Origin: Flavobacteriales bacterium UBA6051
GTDB taxonomy: Bacteria > Bacteroidota > Bacteroidia > Flavobacteriales_D > Crocinitomicaceae
DNA length: 64,000 nt
Direction: 5' to 3'
Assembly: GCA_002427735.1 (NCBI GenBank)
Contig: DIYP01000017.1
Coordinates: 248,001 to 312,000, forward strand
The notes below the pieces were generated by a model. The model ran no database searches, was not told the origin of the DNA, and saw only the letters and a list, made by a program, of their open reading frames with translations. Position numbers and translations under genes: made by a program. Below, piece by piece: positions 52,773 to 61,200 of the stretch (position 1 is its first letter; each line of letters starts with the position of its first letter).

Positions 52773-53023
52773 GCGAATTTTTTCTTAAAAAATTTGATGA
52801 TGCGTTTTCTGTAAAAGAAGGCCAAGGCGGCAGTTCCTATAATGATATATGGGATTGCCATTAGAAATAAAATTCCCGTATTAATGTTCGAACCGAAAGA
52901 AGCCTCATCCAATTCGCTTCCTTGCTCTGCGACAAGTTTGCATTGAGAGCAACCCTGACCAAATGCTAAGTCAACAATAAAAAGCAGTGCAAATACTAAA
53001 AGAATTTTACCCCATGTTCGCAT
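52769..53023 (-). CDS. Small conserved membrane protein with CSQCK motif
   Basis: 84 residues. The signal or first helix (about 1-22, ending FG before Gln) is followed by GCSQCKLVAEQGSE, then a second helix (about 50-72) and a lysine-rich C-terminus (RKRIIKFFKKKFA). CxxC suggests metal binding or thiol chemistry. I recall similar short proteins in other Bacteroidota with no known role. I chose ATG 53023 over TTG 53038. Its stop is interlocked with that of SprF (CTAA). Confidence 0.65.
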   Translation of the reverse strand: MRTWGKILLVFALLFIVDLAFGQGCSQCKLVAEQGSELDEASFGSNINTGILFLMAIPYIIIGTAALAFFYRKRIIKFFKKKFA

Positions 53024-53118
53024 GGTACAAAAATACAAAATCTAACGTGATTTCCTTTCGGCTTTGTAAAGCGTGCGTTCTGATGAGTGTTTGGTGGCTC
53101 GCATCCCAAAAATTCACA

Positions 53119-53126
53119 TAACTTTG
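53119..53126 (+). promoter_or_regulatory. Putative -7 promoter element, possibly leaderless
   Basis: TAACTTTG matches TAnnTTTG exactly, and ends 5 bases before the ATG at 53132. The start site would fall at or near the start codon, so the transcript may be leaderless. Confidence 0.45.
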
Positions 53127-53131
53127 TCGCT

Positions 53132-54148
53132 ATGAGAAAAATGCTTTTTGGAGGTATGCTTTTCGCAGTTGCATTGAGCTTAATTTCTTCTTGTCAGGAG
53201 GAAGCAGAGAAGCCTTTAACGGAAGGTCCAAGAAATCTGGATAGTTTATTATTGTCTTTCCCGGATAGTATTCCTTTGTTATTAGAACGCGGAAACTTGT
53301 GTTTTGAAAACTATGATTACGAACTGGCAATGAATGATGCTGCAAAAGCATTCAGGCTAGATTCTTCAGACCTTGACGTCAGACTCTTGTATGCTGAAGT
53401 ACTGAATAACCGTGAACAACGAAGTGTTGAAGATGTTCAAATAGCACAAAAGCATTATCAGGTCATTGTTAAAAAGCAGCCGAAAAACTTAAGAGCGCTC
53501 GTTGGGCTGGCAGCAACATATGCTTTTCAGCAATCGTTTGAGAAGACGTTCCAATATGTGAATGAGGCTCTTCGAATTGACCCAAAATATCGAGATGCCT
53601 ATGTGTTGAAAGGATCTACTTATCGACAGTTGGGCAATATGGATTTGGCAAAGTCCTCTTATGAAACGGCTGTGCAACAAGATCCTGAGTTTTTTGAAGC
53701 ATACTTCTTGCTCGGTCAGATTTATCAGTCTGAAAATGACCCATTGTGCATTGAGTATTTTACAACCGCTTTAAGCTTGCGTCCAGACATTCTCGAGGTG
53801 AAGTATCAGCTTGCTTTTTCAAGACAATTGCATGGACAATTGGAAGGGGCAAAAAGCCTCTATAGAGAAATGGTAACTGATTCGGTTGACTTTTACGTTG
53901 CTCGAGGATTTTTTCATCAGGCATATATCAAACAGTTCATAGACGAGCAGCCCGACATTGACAGCGCTATGTATTTTTACAAAGGTGCAATAGAGACAGA
54001 ACCAAGATATGTGGAAGCATGGCATAATCTTGGGCTTTGTCATGTGTCTAATGGAGATAAGACCAGGGCATTGGAGTCTTTTGCAAAAGCTCTTAAGTAT
54101 AACCCAGACTTTGAGCTTTCCAGGCAAGAAGCCGAACGGTTGAGATAA
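53132..54148 (+). CDS. TPR-repeat lipoprotein
   Basis: 338 residues. Lipobox SLISSC (about Cys22) and then about seven TPR units (e.g. AYVLKGSTYRQLGNMDLAKS, AWHNLGLCHVSNGDKTRALE). TPR proteins act as protein-protein scaffolds. I chose ATG 53132, which begins the signal peptide, over the start at 53087. Its stop shares a base with the next gene (TAATG). Confidence 0.8.
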   Translation: MRKMLFGGMLFAVALSLISSCQEEAEKPLTEGPRNLDSLLLSFPDSIPLLLERGNLCFENYDYELAMNDAAKAFRLDSSDLDVRLLYAEVLNNREQRSVEDVQIAQKHYQVIVKKQPKNLRALVGLAATYAFQQSFEKTFQYVNEALRIDPKYRDAYVLKGSTYRQLGNMDLAKSSYETAVQQDPEFFEAYFLLGQIYQSENDPLCIEYFTTALSLRPDILEVKYQLAFSRQLHGQLEGAKSLYREMVTDSVDFYVARGFFHQAYIKQFIDEQPDIDSAMYFYKGAIETEPRYVEAWHNLGLCHVSNGDKTRALESFAKALKYNPDFELSRQEAERLR

Positions 54149-54741
54149 TGAATGCCAGAATGCGCTACATCCAGCTGGGGTTGGAAGCTTCCATTCCGTT
54201 ACTTGGCTTTTTCTTTTGGGACTGGAGTCTTTATTTTATACTTCTTTTTTATTTCATAGACCTGTTTGCAGCTGAGGTGATAATGCATTTGAAATCTCGT
54301 AAAATTGTGGACTACAGTAGTACAAATGAGGGAAGAAAAAAATGGGTCATGCGTGGGGCTTTCAGCCTATCATTGCTGTTACTAGGAGTTTTTATCATCC
54401 ACTTGTCTATGTTATACATTCAAGAAGGAATCGTCTTTTCAGATGAAGTAATAGCTTTTTGGAACTATGAAGATATGGGAATTAAGCAAGGCTACTTATT
54501 TGTGCCGCTCGTTTTATTATTGAGTTATCAGCAGTATAGAATGGAGTTCTTGATGCCAGCTCGATACCGAAAGCTTAGTATTGTAGAAGTATGGAGGCCT
54601 CACATTCAAGCTTTAGTTATTATTGCTGGTTTTGCTATCTTCTGTTTGGGAGTTTCTTTCTTTTTTGTATTTCCGGAAATAGTTTTTGTTTTGGGAATCG
54701 TAGTCTTCACGGTTACTTACAAATTGAAGCTTGCAGATTGA
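54148..54741 (+). CDS. Membrane protein of unknown function
   Basis: 197 residues with about five hydrophobic helices (about 10-45, 70-92, 112-127, 150-172, 174-192). No recognised family. It overlaps the TPR gene by one base (TAATG), so they are translated together. It is convergent with the flippase-like gene. Confidence 0.55.
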   Translation: MNARMRYIQLGLEASIPLLGFFFWDWSLYFILLFYFIDLFAAEVIMHLKSRKIVDYSSTNEGRKKWVMRGAFSLSLLLLGVFIIHLSMLYIQEGIVFSDEVIAFWNYEDMGIKQGYLFVPLVLLLSYQQYRMEFLMPARYRKLSIVEVWRPHIQALVIIAGFAIFCLGVSFFFVFPEIVFVLGIVVFTVTYKLKLAD

Positions 54742-54744
54742 GTT

Positions 54745-55905
54745 TTACTTTTGAGTTCTGCGAATCCAGGAGGGAAGAAGAATAGCCCCAATGAACAGGT
54801 ACGGGAAATAAGAAATTAAGCGCCAGAGAATCGCCAGCGCTGCTAAAAGAATTGCAGAGGTGCTAAACGATGAAAGCAATTCTCCAAAAGCAAATTCCGC
54901 AACACCACTGCCTCCTGGTGTTGGGCTAACCAGCATGAATAACCACATGATGAGTTGCTTTCCAAGAACTTTAATATTATCAATGAAACCAAGCTGTAAA
55001 AAGGCGTTTAAAATCGCATTAATTACGAGGTACCTGGAAATCCAACTAGCAAAAGTAGCCCCGAAGACTTTTAGCCAATAGCTCCTTTTTTCTTGTTTGA
55101 ACTCTTTAGAGGCACGTTCAATGTCCTTTCCCCACTCGGCACCAACAATTCTCCAACGCTTTAAAAAAGGAATTCTAAACACGAAAAGAAGAAACCGTGT
55201 CGCGAGTTTTGGATACCAAAAAATGGTGATATAGAGCAAAAGACATACGCTCGCTATGATCGCGAAACCTGTCCAGAACCACCAGCTTAAAATCAATGAA
55301 CTGCTCTCGTCAGGGGGAAACAAAGCACTATTATGGACAAAGAAGAAAACAAGCGGAATCATCAGAACAAAGAAAAGGTTGTCCATAAACGCGGTAATAA
55401 TGACAATGGCTGTTGCCTTTCCAAAAGGGATCGTTTCTCGGTTTAAAATAAACATGGCAACTGCCGCCCCGCCCACAACACCCGGAGAAAGTGCAGAAGC
55501 AAATTCCCATAGTAATATGACATAGGTTGCTGCACGCCAGCCCAATTGTTTTTTAGTGAGTAATCGTATACGAATGATATAGAAAAAATCACGGCTTACC
55601 ATGAATAAGATGGCTCCAGCAATCCAGGCATAAGAAGCTCCAGACCAGTTAATTTCATTCAAGCTCTCCGATAGAGTGAGAACTCTATAATTTCCCCCAG
55701 CCGATGGCTTAAAGTGATCAGGGTTGTGAAAATCAATTATTTCTTGGTTTTCAATGGCAATATGAGTGCCTGAACCACTCGTACATTCGGTATACTGAAT
55801 AGCTGAAAGACTATTGTACAGCATCCATATCGAAACCAACATCCCAATGGAAATGGCAAGGATAATTTTCCACCCACTGAATGCCGATTTCAATGGAGAC
55901 TTCAT
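54745..55905 (-). CDS. Lysylphosphatidylglycerol synthase-like flippase-domain protein
   Basis: 386 residues with about eight helices. The family core is visible: WEFASALSPGVVGGAAVAMF and MLVSPTPGGSGVAEFAFGEL, typical of the LPG_synthase_TM (UPF0104) domain. It lacks the soluble aminoacyl-transfer domain of MprF, so it is a flippase or lipid transporter on its own. It overlaps the Big_5 lipoprotein gene by 4 bases, forming one operon. Confidence 0.85.
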   Translation of the reverse strand: MKSPLKSAFSGWKIILAISIGMLVSIWMLYNSLSAIQYTECTSGSGTHIAIENQEIIDFHNPDHFKPSAGGNYRVLTLSESLNEINWSGASYAWIAGAILFMVSRDFFYIIRIRLLTKKQLGWRAATYVILLWEFASALSPGVVGGAAVAMFILNRETIPFGKATAIVIITAFMDNLFFVLMIPLVFFFVHNSALFPPDESSSLILSWWFWTGFAIIASVCLLLYITIFWYPKLATRFLLFVFRIPFLKRWRIVGAEWGKDIERASKEFKQEKRSYWLKVFGATFASWISRYLVINAILNAFLQLGFIDNIKVLGKQLIMWLFMLVSPTPGGSGVAEFAFGELLSSFSTSAILLAALAILWRLISYFPYLFIGAILLPSWIRRTQK

Positions 55906-57470
55906 TCGTCGCTAAGCGGAATTAATGATAGCTCGACTTCCCAATTTGCACGTACTGTGGTCGGTGTCGAGAAAAATTCAATCACCTCTGGTTGACGGAG
56001 AGTCTCAAAGTCTCCAACATCCCATCGTCCGTTGGCATTTTCATCAATCACAATATTGAAAGTATAATCACCAGGGCTCAACCCTTCCACCAGGAGTTCA
56101 GGGTTTCCAGGTTTTACAGGAAACTCTTTAACCACCTTTTTATTGGTAATAACACGGAGAACAATAGCTTGCTCTTGATAGTAGCTCAAATCAAGATTCA
56201 AAGCTCCATACTTTCTTTCATTTTGAAAAGTTAAGACGTTCTGTAGTCGAGTATTCGATCCATGAACAGTAGATATGGATCCTTTATTGAAAAGGACATC
56301 AACAAGGTCTAAGCTATCTCGGTTTGGAAAAGAAATAAACAGTTCATTCAAATGAAATGTATATTGATAGTCACGGATAGCAATAGAGTCTTTTCGGTTG
56401 AAGAGGGAAATCTGGGAAGTATCCACTGAAATTATCTGATCGTTTGCAAAAAAACTGACACTATCCCAAGGTGAAAGCACTCCACCTGCAATAGAAGGGC
56501 GAAAAGAAATGACACTTTCGCGGTCCGATTTTGCAAATCGAAAGTCAATGGTATCATTGAGTTGATCAGAATGAATAGCAAGTTCTGCAGTGGCTATTTC
56601 TCTGATGTTCATGAAAACTTTCATGCTGTCTGCTGAAAGGAACTGATATTGAGAACTATCAAGCTGCTCACCATTTAAAAACAGAGTTTCGTTTTCAATA
56701 GGTCGATTAGCACCAATGAGCGCGTATCCAGGAGGGACAAACGCTGAGAATTGAATTTCCGGCTCTTGAATAGGAGAAAAGAGACGCAAAGGCAAGGAAT
56801 CAAACATTGCACTATCTATCGAGATCGTTTCTCGAGAGGGGAATGCCAATGATTCATGTTCCTGAATTTCTAAATCTCCATTCTCGTCAACAAAAGCGAC
56901 CAATTTATAATCACCTTCTTTTAAATAGCTTAGTCGAGCGAAACCTTTTGCATCTGTTTCAGTGAAGCTCTTAAGTTCGTCCGTTTCTGGGTCGAAAATA
57001 CCAACGACACAACCCTCAACGGGAATGGAACTTTGTGCATCTGCAACATATAAGCTGTAGCTCAACGTATCCAATTCATCACCCGTTGAGAATACATATT
57101 GGATAATGGAATCATTCCCCTCTGTAATATCCTTTACAGCATTGTTGAGGTAAATAGCGTACGTTGTATTCTCTTGAAGCTCATCTTCCCAGCTTAGATA
57201 AAGGGTTTTTCCTTGCACTCTTGAATCAATAGTTGCATGAGCTGGAACCATTCGAATATTGATATTGGCATTATCTAAACGGAAGAATTCATCGAAAGGA
57301 ATTTCAACCTCTTTTTGAGCAAAGCGTGTGGAGCCATTGGGTGGTTGCACGTTTTTATCAACCGGCTTAGGGGCTGTATTGTCTTTTGGCCCACCACTAA
57401 TTGTTCCTACCTGTGCACAAGCGCATAGCAAGAAGCCAGTGATAAAGATTAAATAACGGTAACTAACCAT
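55902..57470 (-). CDS. Big_5-type Ig-like lipoprotein
   Basis: 522 residues. Lipobox LLCAC (about residue 18) followed by TISGGPKDNTAPKPVDKN, the family start of the Bacteroidota Ig-like (Big_5) lipoproteins. Residues about 35-130 are the Big_5 fold; a carboxypeptidase-regulatory-like repeat (ETDAKGFARLSYLKEGDYKL) is at about 150-210. The C-terminal domain (LSPGDYTFNIVIDENANGRW) is similar. Overlaps msrC by 22 bases. Confidence 0.8.
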   Translation of the reverse strand: MVSYRYLIFITGFLLCACAQVGTISGGPKDNTAPKPVDKNVQPPNGSTRFAQKEVEIPFDEFFRLDNANINIRMVPAHATIDSRVQGKTLYLSWEDELQENTTYAIYLNNAVKDITEGNDSIIQYVFSTGDELDTLSYSLYVADAQSSIPVEGCVVGIFDPETDELKSFTETDAKGFARLSYLKEGDYKLVAFVDENGDLEIQEHESLAFPSRETISIDSAMFDSLPLRLFSPIQEPEIQFSAFVPPGYALIGANRPIENETLFLNGEQLDSSQYQFLSADSMKVFMNIREIATAELAIHSDQLNDTIDFRFAKSDRESVISFRPSIAGGVLSPWDSVSFFANDQIISVDTSQISLFNRKDSIAIRDYQYTFHLNELFISFPNRDSLDLVDVLFNKGSISTVHGSNTRLQNVLTFQNERKYGALNLDLSYYQEQAIVLRVITNKKVVKEFPVKPGNPELLVEGLSPGDYTFNIVIDENANGRWDVGDFETLRQPEVIEFFSTPTTVRANWEVELSLIPLSDE

Positions 57471-57928
57471 TCACAGAGTTCGATTAAGTATTCTTCGTCA
57501 GTTGCATCAAAAGTAGCCAATTCACTGCTATCAATGTCAAGAACACCAATAACTGCACCCTCTTTGATGAGCGGAACAACAATTTCACTTTTGGAAAGTG
57601 CACTACAAGCGATATGTCCGGGAAAAGCATCTACATCATCTACGACAAGTGTTTTTGCTTGTTCCCAAGAGGTGCCGCAGACCCCCTTTCCTTTTTGAAT
57701 ACGAGTACAAGCGATAGGGCCTTGAAAAGGTCCCAGAACGAGCTCTTCGTCCTTAACAAGGTAAAAGCCAACCCAGAAAAAATGGAATGCTTCTTTGAGT
57801 GCAGCAGCAACATTGGCAAGGTTTGCAACACGATCTCGTTCATCATGAACAAGTGCCTTGATTTGTGGAATTAATGAGGAATAAACCGCCTCTTTGCTTC
57901 CTTCTTTTAGTACTAAACTCTCCGCCAT
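57449..57928 (-). CDS. msrC: Free methionine-(R)-sulfoxide reductase
   Basis: 159-residue GAF-domain protein of the fRMsr family, reducing free Met-R-sulfoxide. The three conserved cysteines are visible in IACTRIQ, KGVCGTSW and HIACSALSKS, with GVLDIDS and FHFFWVGFYL also matching. First of a three-gene minus-strand operon with the Big_5 lipoprotein and the flippase-like protein. Confidence 0.9.
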   Translation of the reverse strand: MAESLVLKEGSKEAVYSSLIPQIKALVHDERDRVANLANVAAALKEAFHFFWVGFYLVKDEELVLGPFQGPIACTRIQKGKGVCGTSWEQAKTLVVDDVDAFPGHIACSALSKSEIVVPLIKEGAVIGVLDIDSSELATFDATDEEYLIELCEWLVTVI

Positions 57929-58039
57929 ACCTGGGTTTTATACAAAAATGCCTTTTTTCGAAAGAATGTGCAATTTTTCATTAACTTGAATAGAGAACAG
58001 AAAAAAAACCTAAAACAAAAACGAAGAAAAAGAAAGAAT

Positions 58040-58759
58040 ATGTTGAAGAGAGTACAATTAGGGAAAGTATTATTTCTGGACATCGAAACGGTGCCATTAG
58101 TATATGATTTTGATGAGTTGGACGAAAAGGGGAGAGAATTGTTTGAAGCGAAAACGCGCTTTCTGCAAAAAGACGGCATTACCTATGATGAGTTATATGA
58201 TAATCGCGCGGGAATCTATGCGGAGTTTGGTAAGATTGTCTGTATTTCTGTAGGTTTTGTAAATGAAACATCTACTGGTCGCCAAATACGAATGAAGTCT
58301 TTTTATCACGATGATGAAGAGACACTTTTGCGCCAATTCAAAGGACTTTTAGATGAATACGAAATGTCGAGAGCAAGTATTCTTTGTGGGCATAACGCAA
58401 AAGAATTCGATTTTCCATACATCTGTCGACGTATGTTAATTAATGGGTTGGAACTTCCAGCCACACTTAATATCGCCGGGAAGAAGCCATGGGAGATCAG
58501 TCACCTGGATACCATGGAGTTATGGAAGTTTGGTGACTTCAAAGCCTACACATCCCTTGCATTACTTTGTCACGTATTTAATATACCAACGCCCAAAGAT
58601 GATATTTCGGGAGCGGATGTAGCACGCGTGTATTATGAAGAGAAGGATTTGGAACGTATAAAAGTATACTGTGAAAAAGACGTTGTTGCGCTGATTCAAT
58701 TGTTCTTGCGAATGAGGGGAGATCGACTTGTTGAAGAAGCAGAAATTCACTACTCCTAA
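58040..58759 (+). CDS. Predicted 3'-5' exonuclease (PolB-like)
   Basis: 239 residues in an RNase H-like DnaQ/PolB exonuclease fold. Catalytic motifs: Exo I FLDIETVP (DxE), Exo II around GHNAKEFDFPYICRR, Exo III YCEKDVVALIQLF (YxxxD). The frame runs open to 57968, but the ATG at 58040 removes a poor Lys/Arg-rich leader. It resembles the predicted exonuclease domain of family B polymerases (DUF-type), acting alone. Substrate unknown. Confidence 0.82.
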   Translation: MLKRVQLGKVLFLDIETVPLVYDFDELDEKGRELFEAKTRFLQKDGITYDELYDNRAGIYAEFGKIVCISVGFVNETSTGRQIRMKSFYHDDEETLLRQFKGLLDEYEMSRASILCGHNAKEFDFPYICRRMLINGLELPATLNIAGKKPWEISHLDTMELWKFGDFKAYTSLALLCHVFNIPTPKDDISGADVARVYYEEKDLERIKVYCEKDVVALIQLFLRMRGDRLVEEAEIHYS

Positions 58760-58785
58760 CAAGGAGTTTTGATATGTATGAAATA

Positions 58786-58815
58786 AAAAAGGCGCATCTA
58801 CTGATGCGCCTTTTA
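58786..58815. terminator. Bidirectional terminator between exonuclease and lipoprotein genes
   Basis: AAAAGGCGCATC (58787-58798) pairs perfectly with GATGCGCCTTTT (58803-58814) around a TACT loop. Both strands end in a T run. The next gene, on the minus strand, ends at 58834. Confidence 0.88.
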
Positions 58816-58833
58816 AATATCTATTATACCTTA

Positions 58834-59211
58834 TTACTGGACGTAAACAATTTCTTCGGAAGTCGTTTCCTGCTCAACTTTAATGATTCCCTGACCAGTG
58901 GCACCTGTTGTTGAAAGAACATCGATATTCAATACTGCAACACCCGCTTGTCCAAGTTGGTATACTTCATTTAAGTTAAATACGGCTTCGCCGGCAACAC
59001 TTGTCGATGTAGTATCGAACAACGTCACATTAGAAGGTTGGTTAGTTGTTGATTGCCCATAAAGTATGACACGAGCACCTGCAACAGCATTATTCCCCGC
59101 ATCGCGCACATAAATCTTTGCTATCGTATCTTCTTTTTTGTTACACCCAACAAAAACCCCGAGAGCCATGATGGCAACAACACCTGCAATAAAAAATCTC
59201 GTAAAACGCAT
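58834..59211 (-). CDS. Lipoprotein, paralogue 1
   Basis: 125 residues. Lipobox FVGC (about residue 23) and a prealbumin-like beta domain (IAKIYVRDAGNNAVAGARVI, SVAGEAVFNLNEVYQLG). It is tandem with a similar gene 11 bases upstream; both share KIxVRxAxNxxVxGAxVI. Function unknown. Confidence 0.68.
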   Translation of the reverse strand: MRFTRFFIAGVVAIMALGVFVGCNKKEDTIAKIYVRDAGNNAVAGARVILYGQSTTNQPSNVTLFDTTSTSVAGEAVFNLNEVYQLGQAGVAVLNIDVLSTTGATGQGIIKVEQETTSEEIVYVQ

Positions 59212-59222
59212 AATTCCAATGT

Positions 59223-59606
59223 TTAATTTGGTAAGTAAACAGTTTCAACCGCCGTTGTATGCACTCGACTACGGATGTAGCCCGTGGTTACCTTGTTATC
59301 CAATTTTGCAATAACGTCAAAGTAGCCAACCGTGTAGTCCTTTGATCCAAGATCAAAGTGGGGTTGTACGTTGAAATAAGCAAATCCCGATCCATTGGTA
59401 ATAATGGTATCTACATAAGCAATAGTTGCCGGGTTGGAATCAACATCACCGATGATAATCACTTTTGCACCCTGAACAAGTTCATTGCTGGCAGAACGAA
59501 CAAAAATCTTAATAACAGATGGCTCGTCATTCTTACAGGATTTCAAAACACCCATCAAAACAACTAACGCCATCAAAAAGCCAAATCTTTTCACTGTAGT
59601 TTTCAT
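59223..59606 (-). CDS. Lipoprotein, paralogue 2
   Basis: 127 residues. Lipobox LKSC (about residue 24), then the same domain (VIKIFVRSASNELVQGAKVI, GSGFAYFNVQPHFDLG). About a third of residues match paralogue 1 by eye, indicating an old tandem duplication. First gene of the pair. Confidence 0.68.
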   Translation of the reverse strand: MKTTVKRFGFLMALVVLMGVLKSCKNDEPSVIKIFVRSASNELVQGAKVIIIGDVDSNPATIAYVDTIITNGSGFAYFNVQPHFDLGSKDYTVGYFDVIAKLDNKVTTGYIRSRVHTTAVETVYLPN

Positions 59607-59797
59607 GTTATTACAAGTAACTGTAGACTTTCAAAGTTAATCTAAATTTTAGACTATATGAAAAATCTTTATTGCTTAATTCTTAACTTCGTACGCCTTT
59701 AAGCGGTTTATGTTACATCTAAAACAAACTTTAAAGGCAAAATGTTACAACGAACACCTCATTTAGTTAAACAGTTTTGAGGTCAGAAGGGTTGGAA
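59607..59797. other. Divergent region between lipoprotein pair and pheS
   Basis: 191 AT-rich bases. A near-consensus TAACTTCG lies at 59684-59691 (one mismatch to TAnnTTTG). No T-box-like leader or terminator-antiterminator was seen before pheS. Confidence 0.35.
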
Positions 59798-60820
59798 ATG
59801 AAAGAAAAAATTAGTGCCATAGAGCAGGAAATAACTGCAGAAGCAATCACCAATGGAGAGCAGCTGGAGCAGTTTCGTATTAAGTATTTGGGGTCAAAAG
59901 GCTTGATTAAAGCGCTTTTTGCTGACTTGAAAGAAGTTCCTAACGAGCAAAAACGCGAAGTTGGTCAGCTCTTAAACGGTCTTCGTACAAAGGCGCAAGA
60001 AAAGTTTGACAGCCAGAAAGAAGCCTTGGAAAACCAAGATCAAGAGGAGCACAAACTGGACGTTACGCGTCCGGGAGATGCTATCGAGATAGGAGCGCGT
60101 CATCCATTATCGCTGGTACGAAGCGAAATTATAGAGATTTTTAATAGAATCGGTTTTAGCGTATCGGAAGGACCAGAAATAGAAGATGACTGGCATAACT
60201 TCTCGGCATTGAACTTCCCTCCAGAGCACCCTGCAAGAGATATGCAGGATACTTTTTTCATTGAAAAAGGAGAAAAGGAAATGGCACTAAGAACACATAC
60301 ATCTTCCGTTCAAGTGCGTGTTATGGAAAACTCACAACCGCCGATTCGAACAATTTCCCCGGGTCGCGTTTATCGGAACGAGGCAATTTCTGCCAGAGCG
60401 CATTGCTTTTTTCATCAGGTAGAAGGACTTTATATTGATAAAGATGTCTCATTTGCTGATCTCAAGCAAACGCTATTGTATTTCGCGAAAGAGATGTTTG
60501 GTGAAAAAGCACATATTCGTCTCAGACCGTCTTATTTCCCGTTTACTGAACCAAGTGCCGAAGTAGATGTATCTTGTACTATATGCAATGGGAAAGGTTG
60601 TAATGTTTGCAAGTATACTGGCTGGTTGGAGATTTTGGGCTGTGGAATGGTCGATCCGAACGTTTTGGAAGCGAGCAATATTGATAGCAAAGAATATACT
60701 GGTTTTGCCTTTGGAATGGGTGTGGAGCGCATAGCGCAATTAAAATACAGAGTGAATGACTTACGTCTCTATTCCGAAAATGACGTTCGATTTTTAAAAC
60801 AATTCACAGGGGGGATTTAA
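59798..60820 (+). CDS. pheS: Phenylalanyl-tRNA synthetase alpha subunit
   Basis: 340 residues, the normal PheS length. N-terminal coiled coil (about 1-90), then the class II core with motif 2-like RTHTSSVQVRVM and TISPGRVYRNEAISARA, and motif 3 GFAFGMGVERIAQLKY. It charges tRNA-Phe as an alpha2beta2 enzyme; pheT is not in the window. I chose ATG 59798 over TTG 59777. ytxJ follows 2 bases later. Confidence 0.95.
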   Translation: MKEKISAIEQEITAEAITNGEQLEQFRIKYLGSKGLIKALFADLKEVPNEQKREVGQLLNGLRTKAQEKFDSQKEALENQDQEEHKLDVTRPGDAIEIGARHPLSLVRSEIIEIFNRIGFSVSEGPEIEDDWHNFSALNFPPEHPARDMQDTFFIEKGEKEMALRTHTSSVQVRVMENSQPPIRTISPGRVYRNEAISARAHCFFHQVEGLYIDKDVSFADLKQTLLYFAKEMFGEKAHIRLRPSYFPFTEPSAEVDVSCTICNGKGCNVCKYTGWLEILGCGMVDPNVLEASNIDSKEYTGFAFGMGVERIAQLKYRVNDLRLYSENDVRFLKQFTGGI

Positions 60821-60822
60821 GA

Positions 60823-61200
60823 ATGGGACTGTTTGGTTTTTCAGGAAGTAATAGCAAGTTGCCGTGGGTGAACATAGAGTCGGTGGAACACCTAAACGAT
60901 GTTCTCAACCACGAAAGCGAACGACCAAAGCTCTTTTTTAAGCATAGCACACGTTGCAGTATATCTTCCATGGCTTTGAGTTCTTTTGAGGGCAATTGGA
61001 CCACTGATAATGAGTTGTGTGAGTTGTACTTTATTGACTTGTTGCGATACCGCGATGTGTCGAATGCTATTGCAGATATAACGGGAATAATTCATCAGTC
61101 CCCTCAAGCAATAGTTGTTCGAGGAGAAAAGGTTTTATACGAAGCGACGCATTCTTCTATTGATGCAAGACAAATAGAATCATTACTTCAAAAAGGATGA
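60823..61200 (+). CDS. ytxJ: YtxJ (BrxC-like) monothiol bacilliredoxin
   Basis: 125-residue thioredoxin-fold protein. The single active cysteine sits in FKHSTRCSISSMAL (about residue 45), typical of YtxJ/DUF2847, whose members remove bacillithiol from proteins. It implies that the organism makes bacillithiol rather than only glutathione. It follows pheS by 2 bases and overlaps the cyclase gene by 4 bases. Confidence 0.85.
   Translation: MGLFGFSGSNSKLPWVNIESVEHLNDVLNHESERPKLFFKHSTRCSISSMALSSFEGNWTTDNELCELYFIDLLRYRDVSNAIADITGIIHQSPQAIVVRGEKVLYEATHSSIDARQIESLLQKG

Noticed and set aside
58021..58039. Longer N-terminus for the exonuclease from 57968
   Set aside because: The extra 24 residues are a Lys/Arg-rich tract with no family match; the ATG at 58040 fits the fold.
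59607..59797. T-box or attenuator before pheS
   Set aside because: No long conserved leader, terminator stem or T-box motif was found; only AT-rich sequence.
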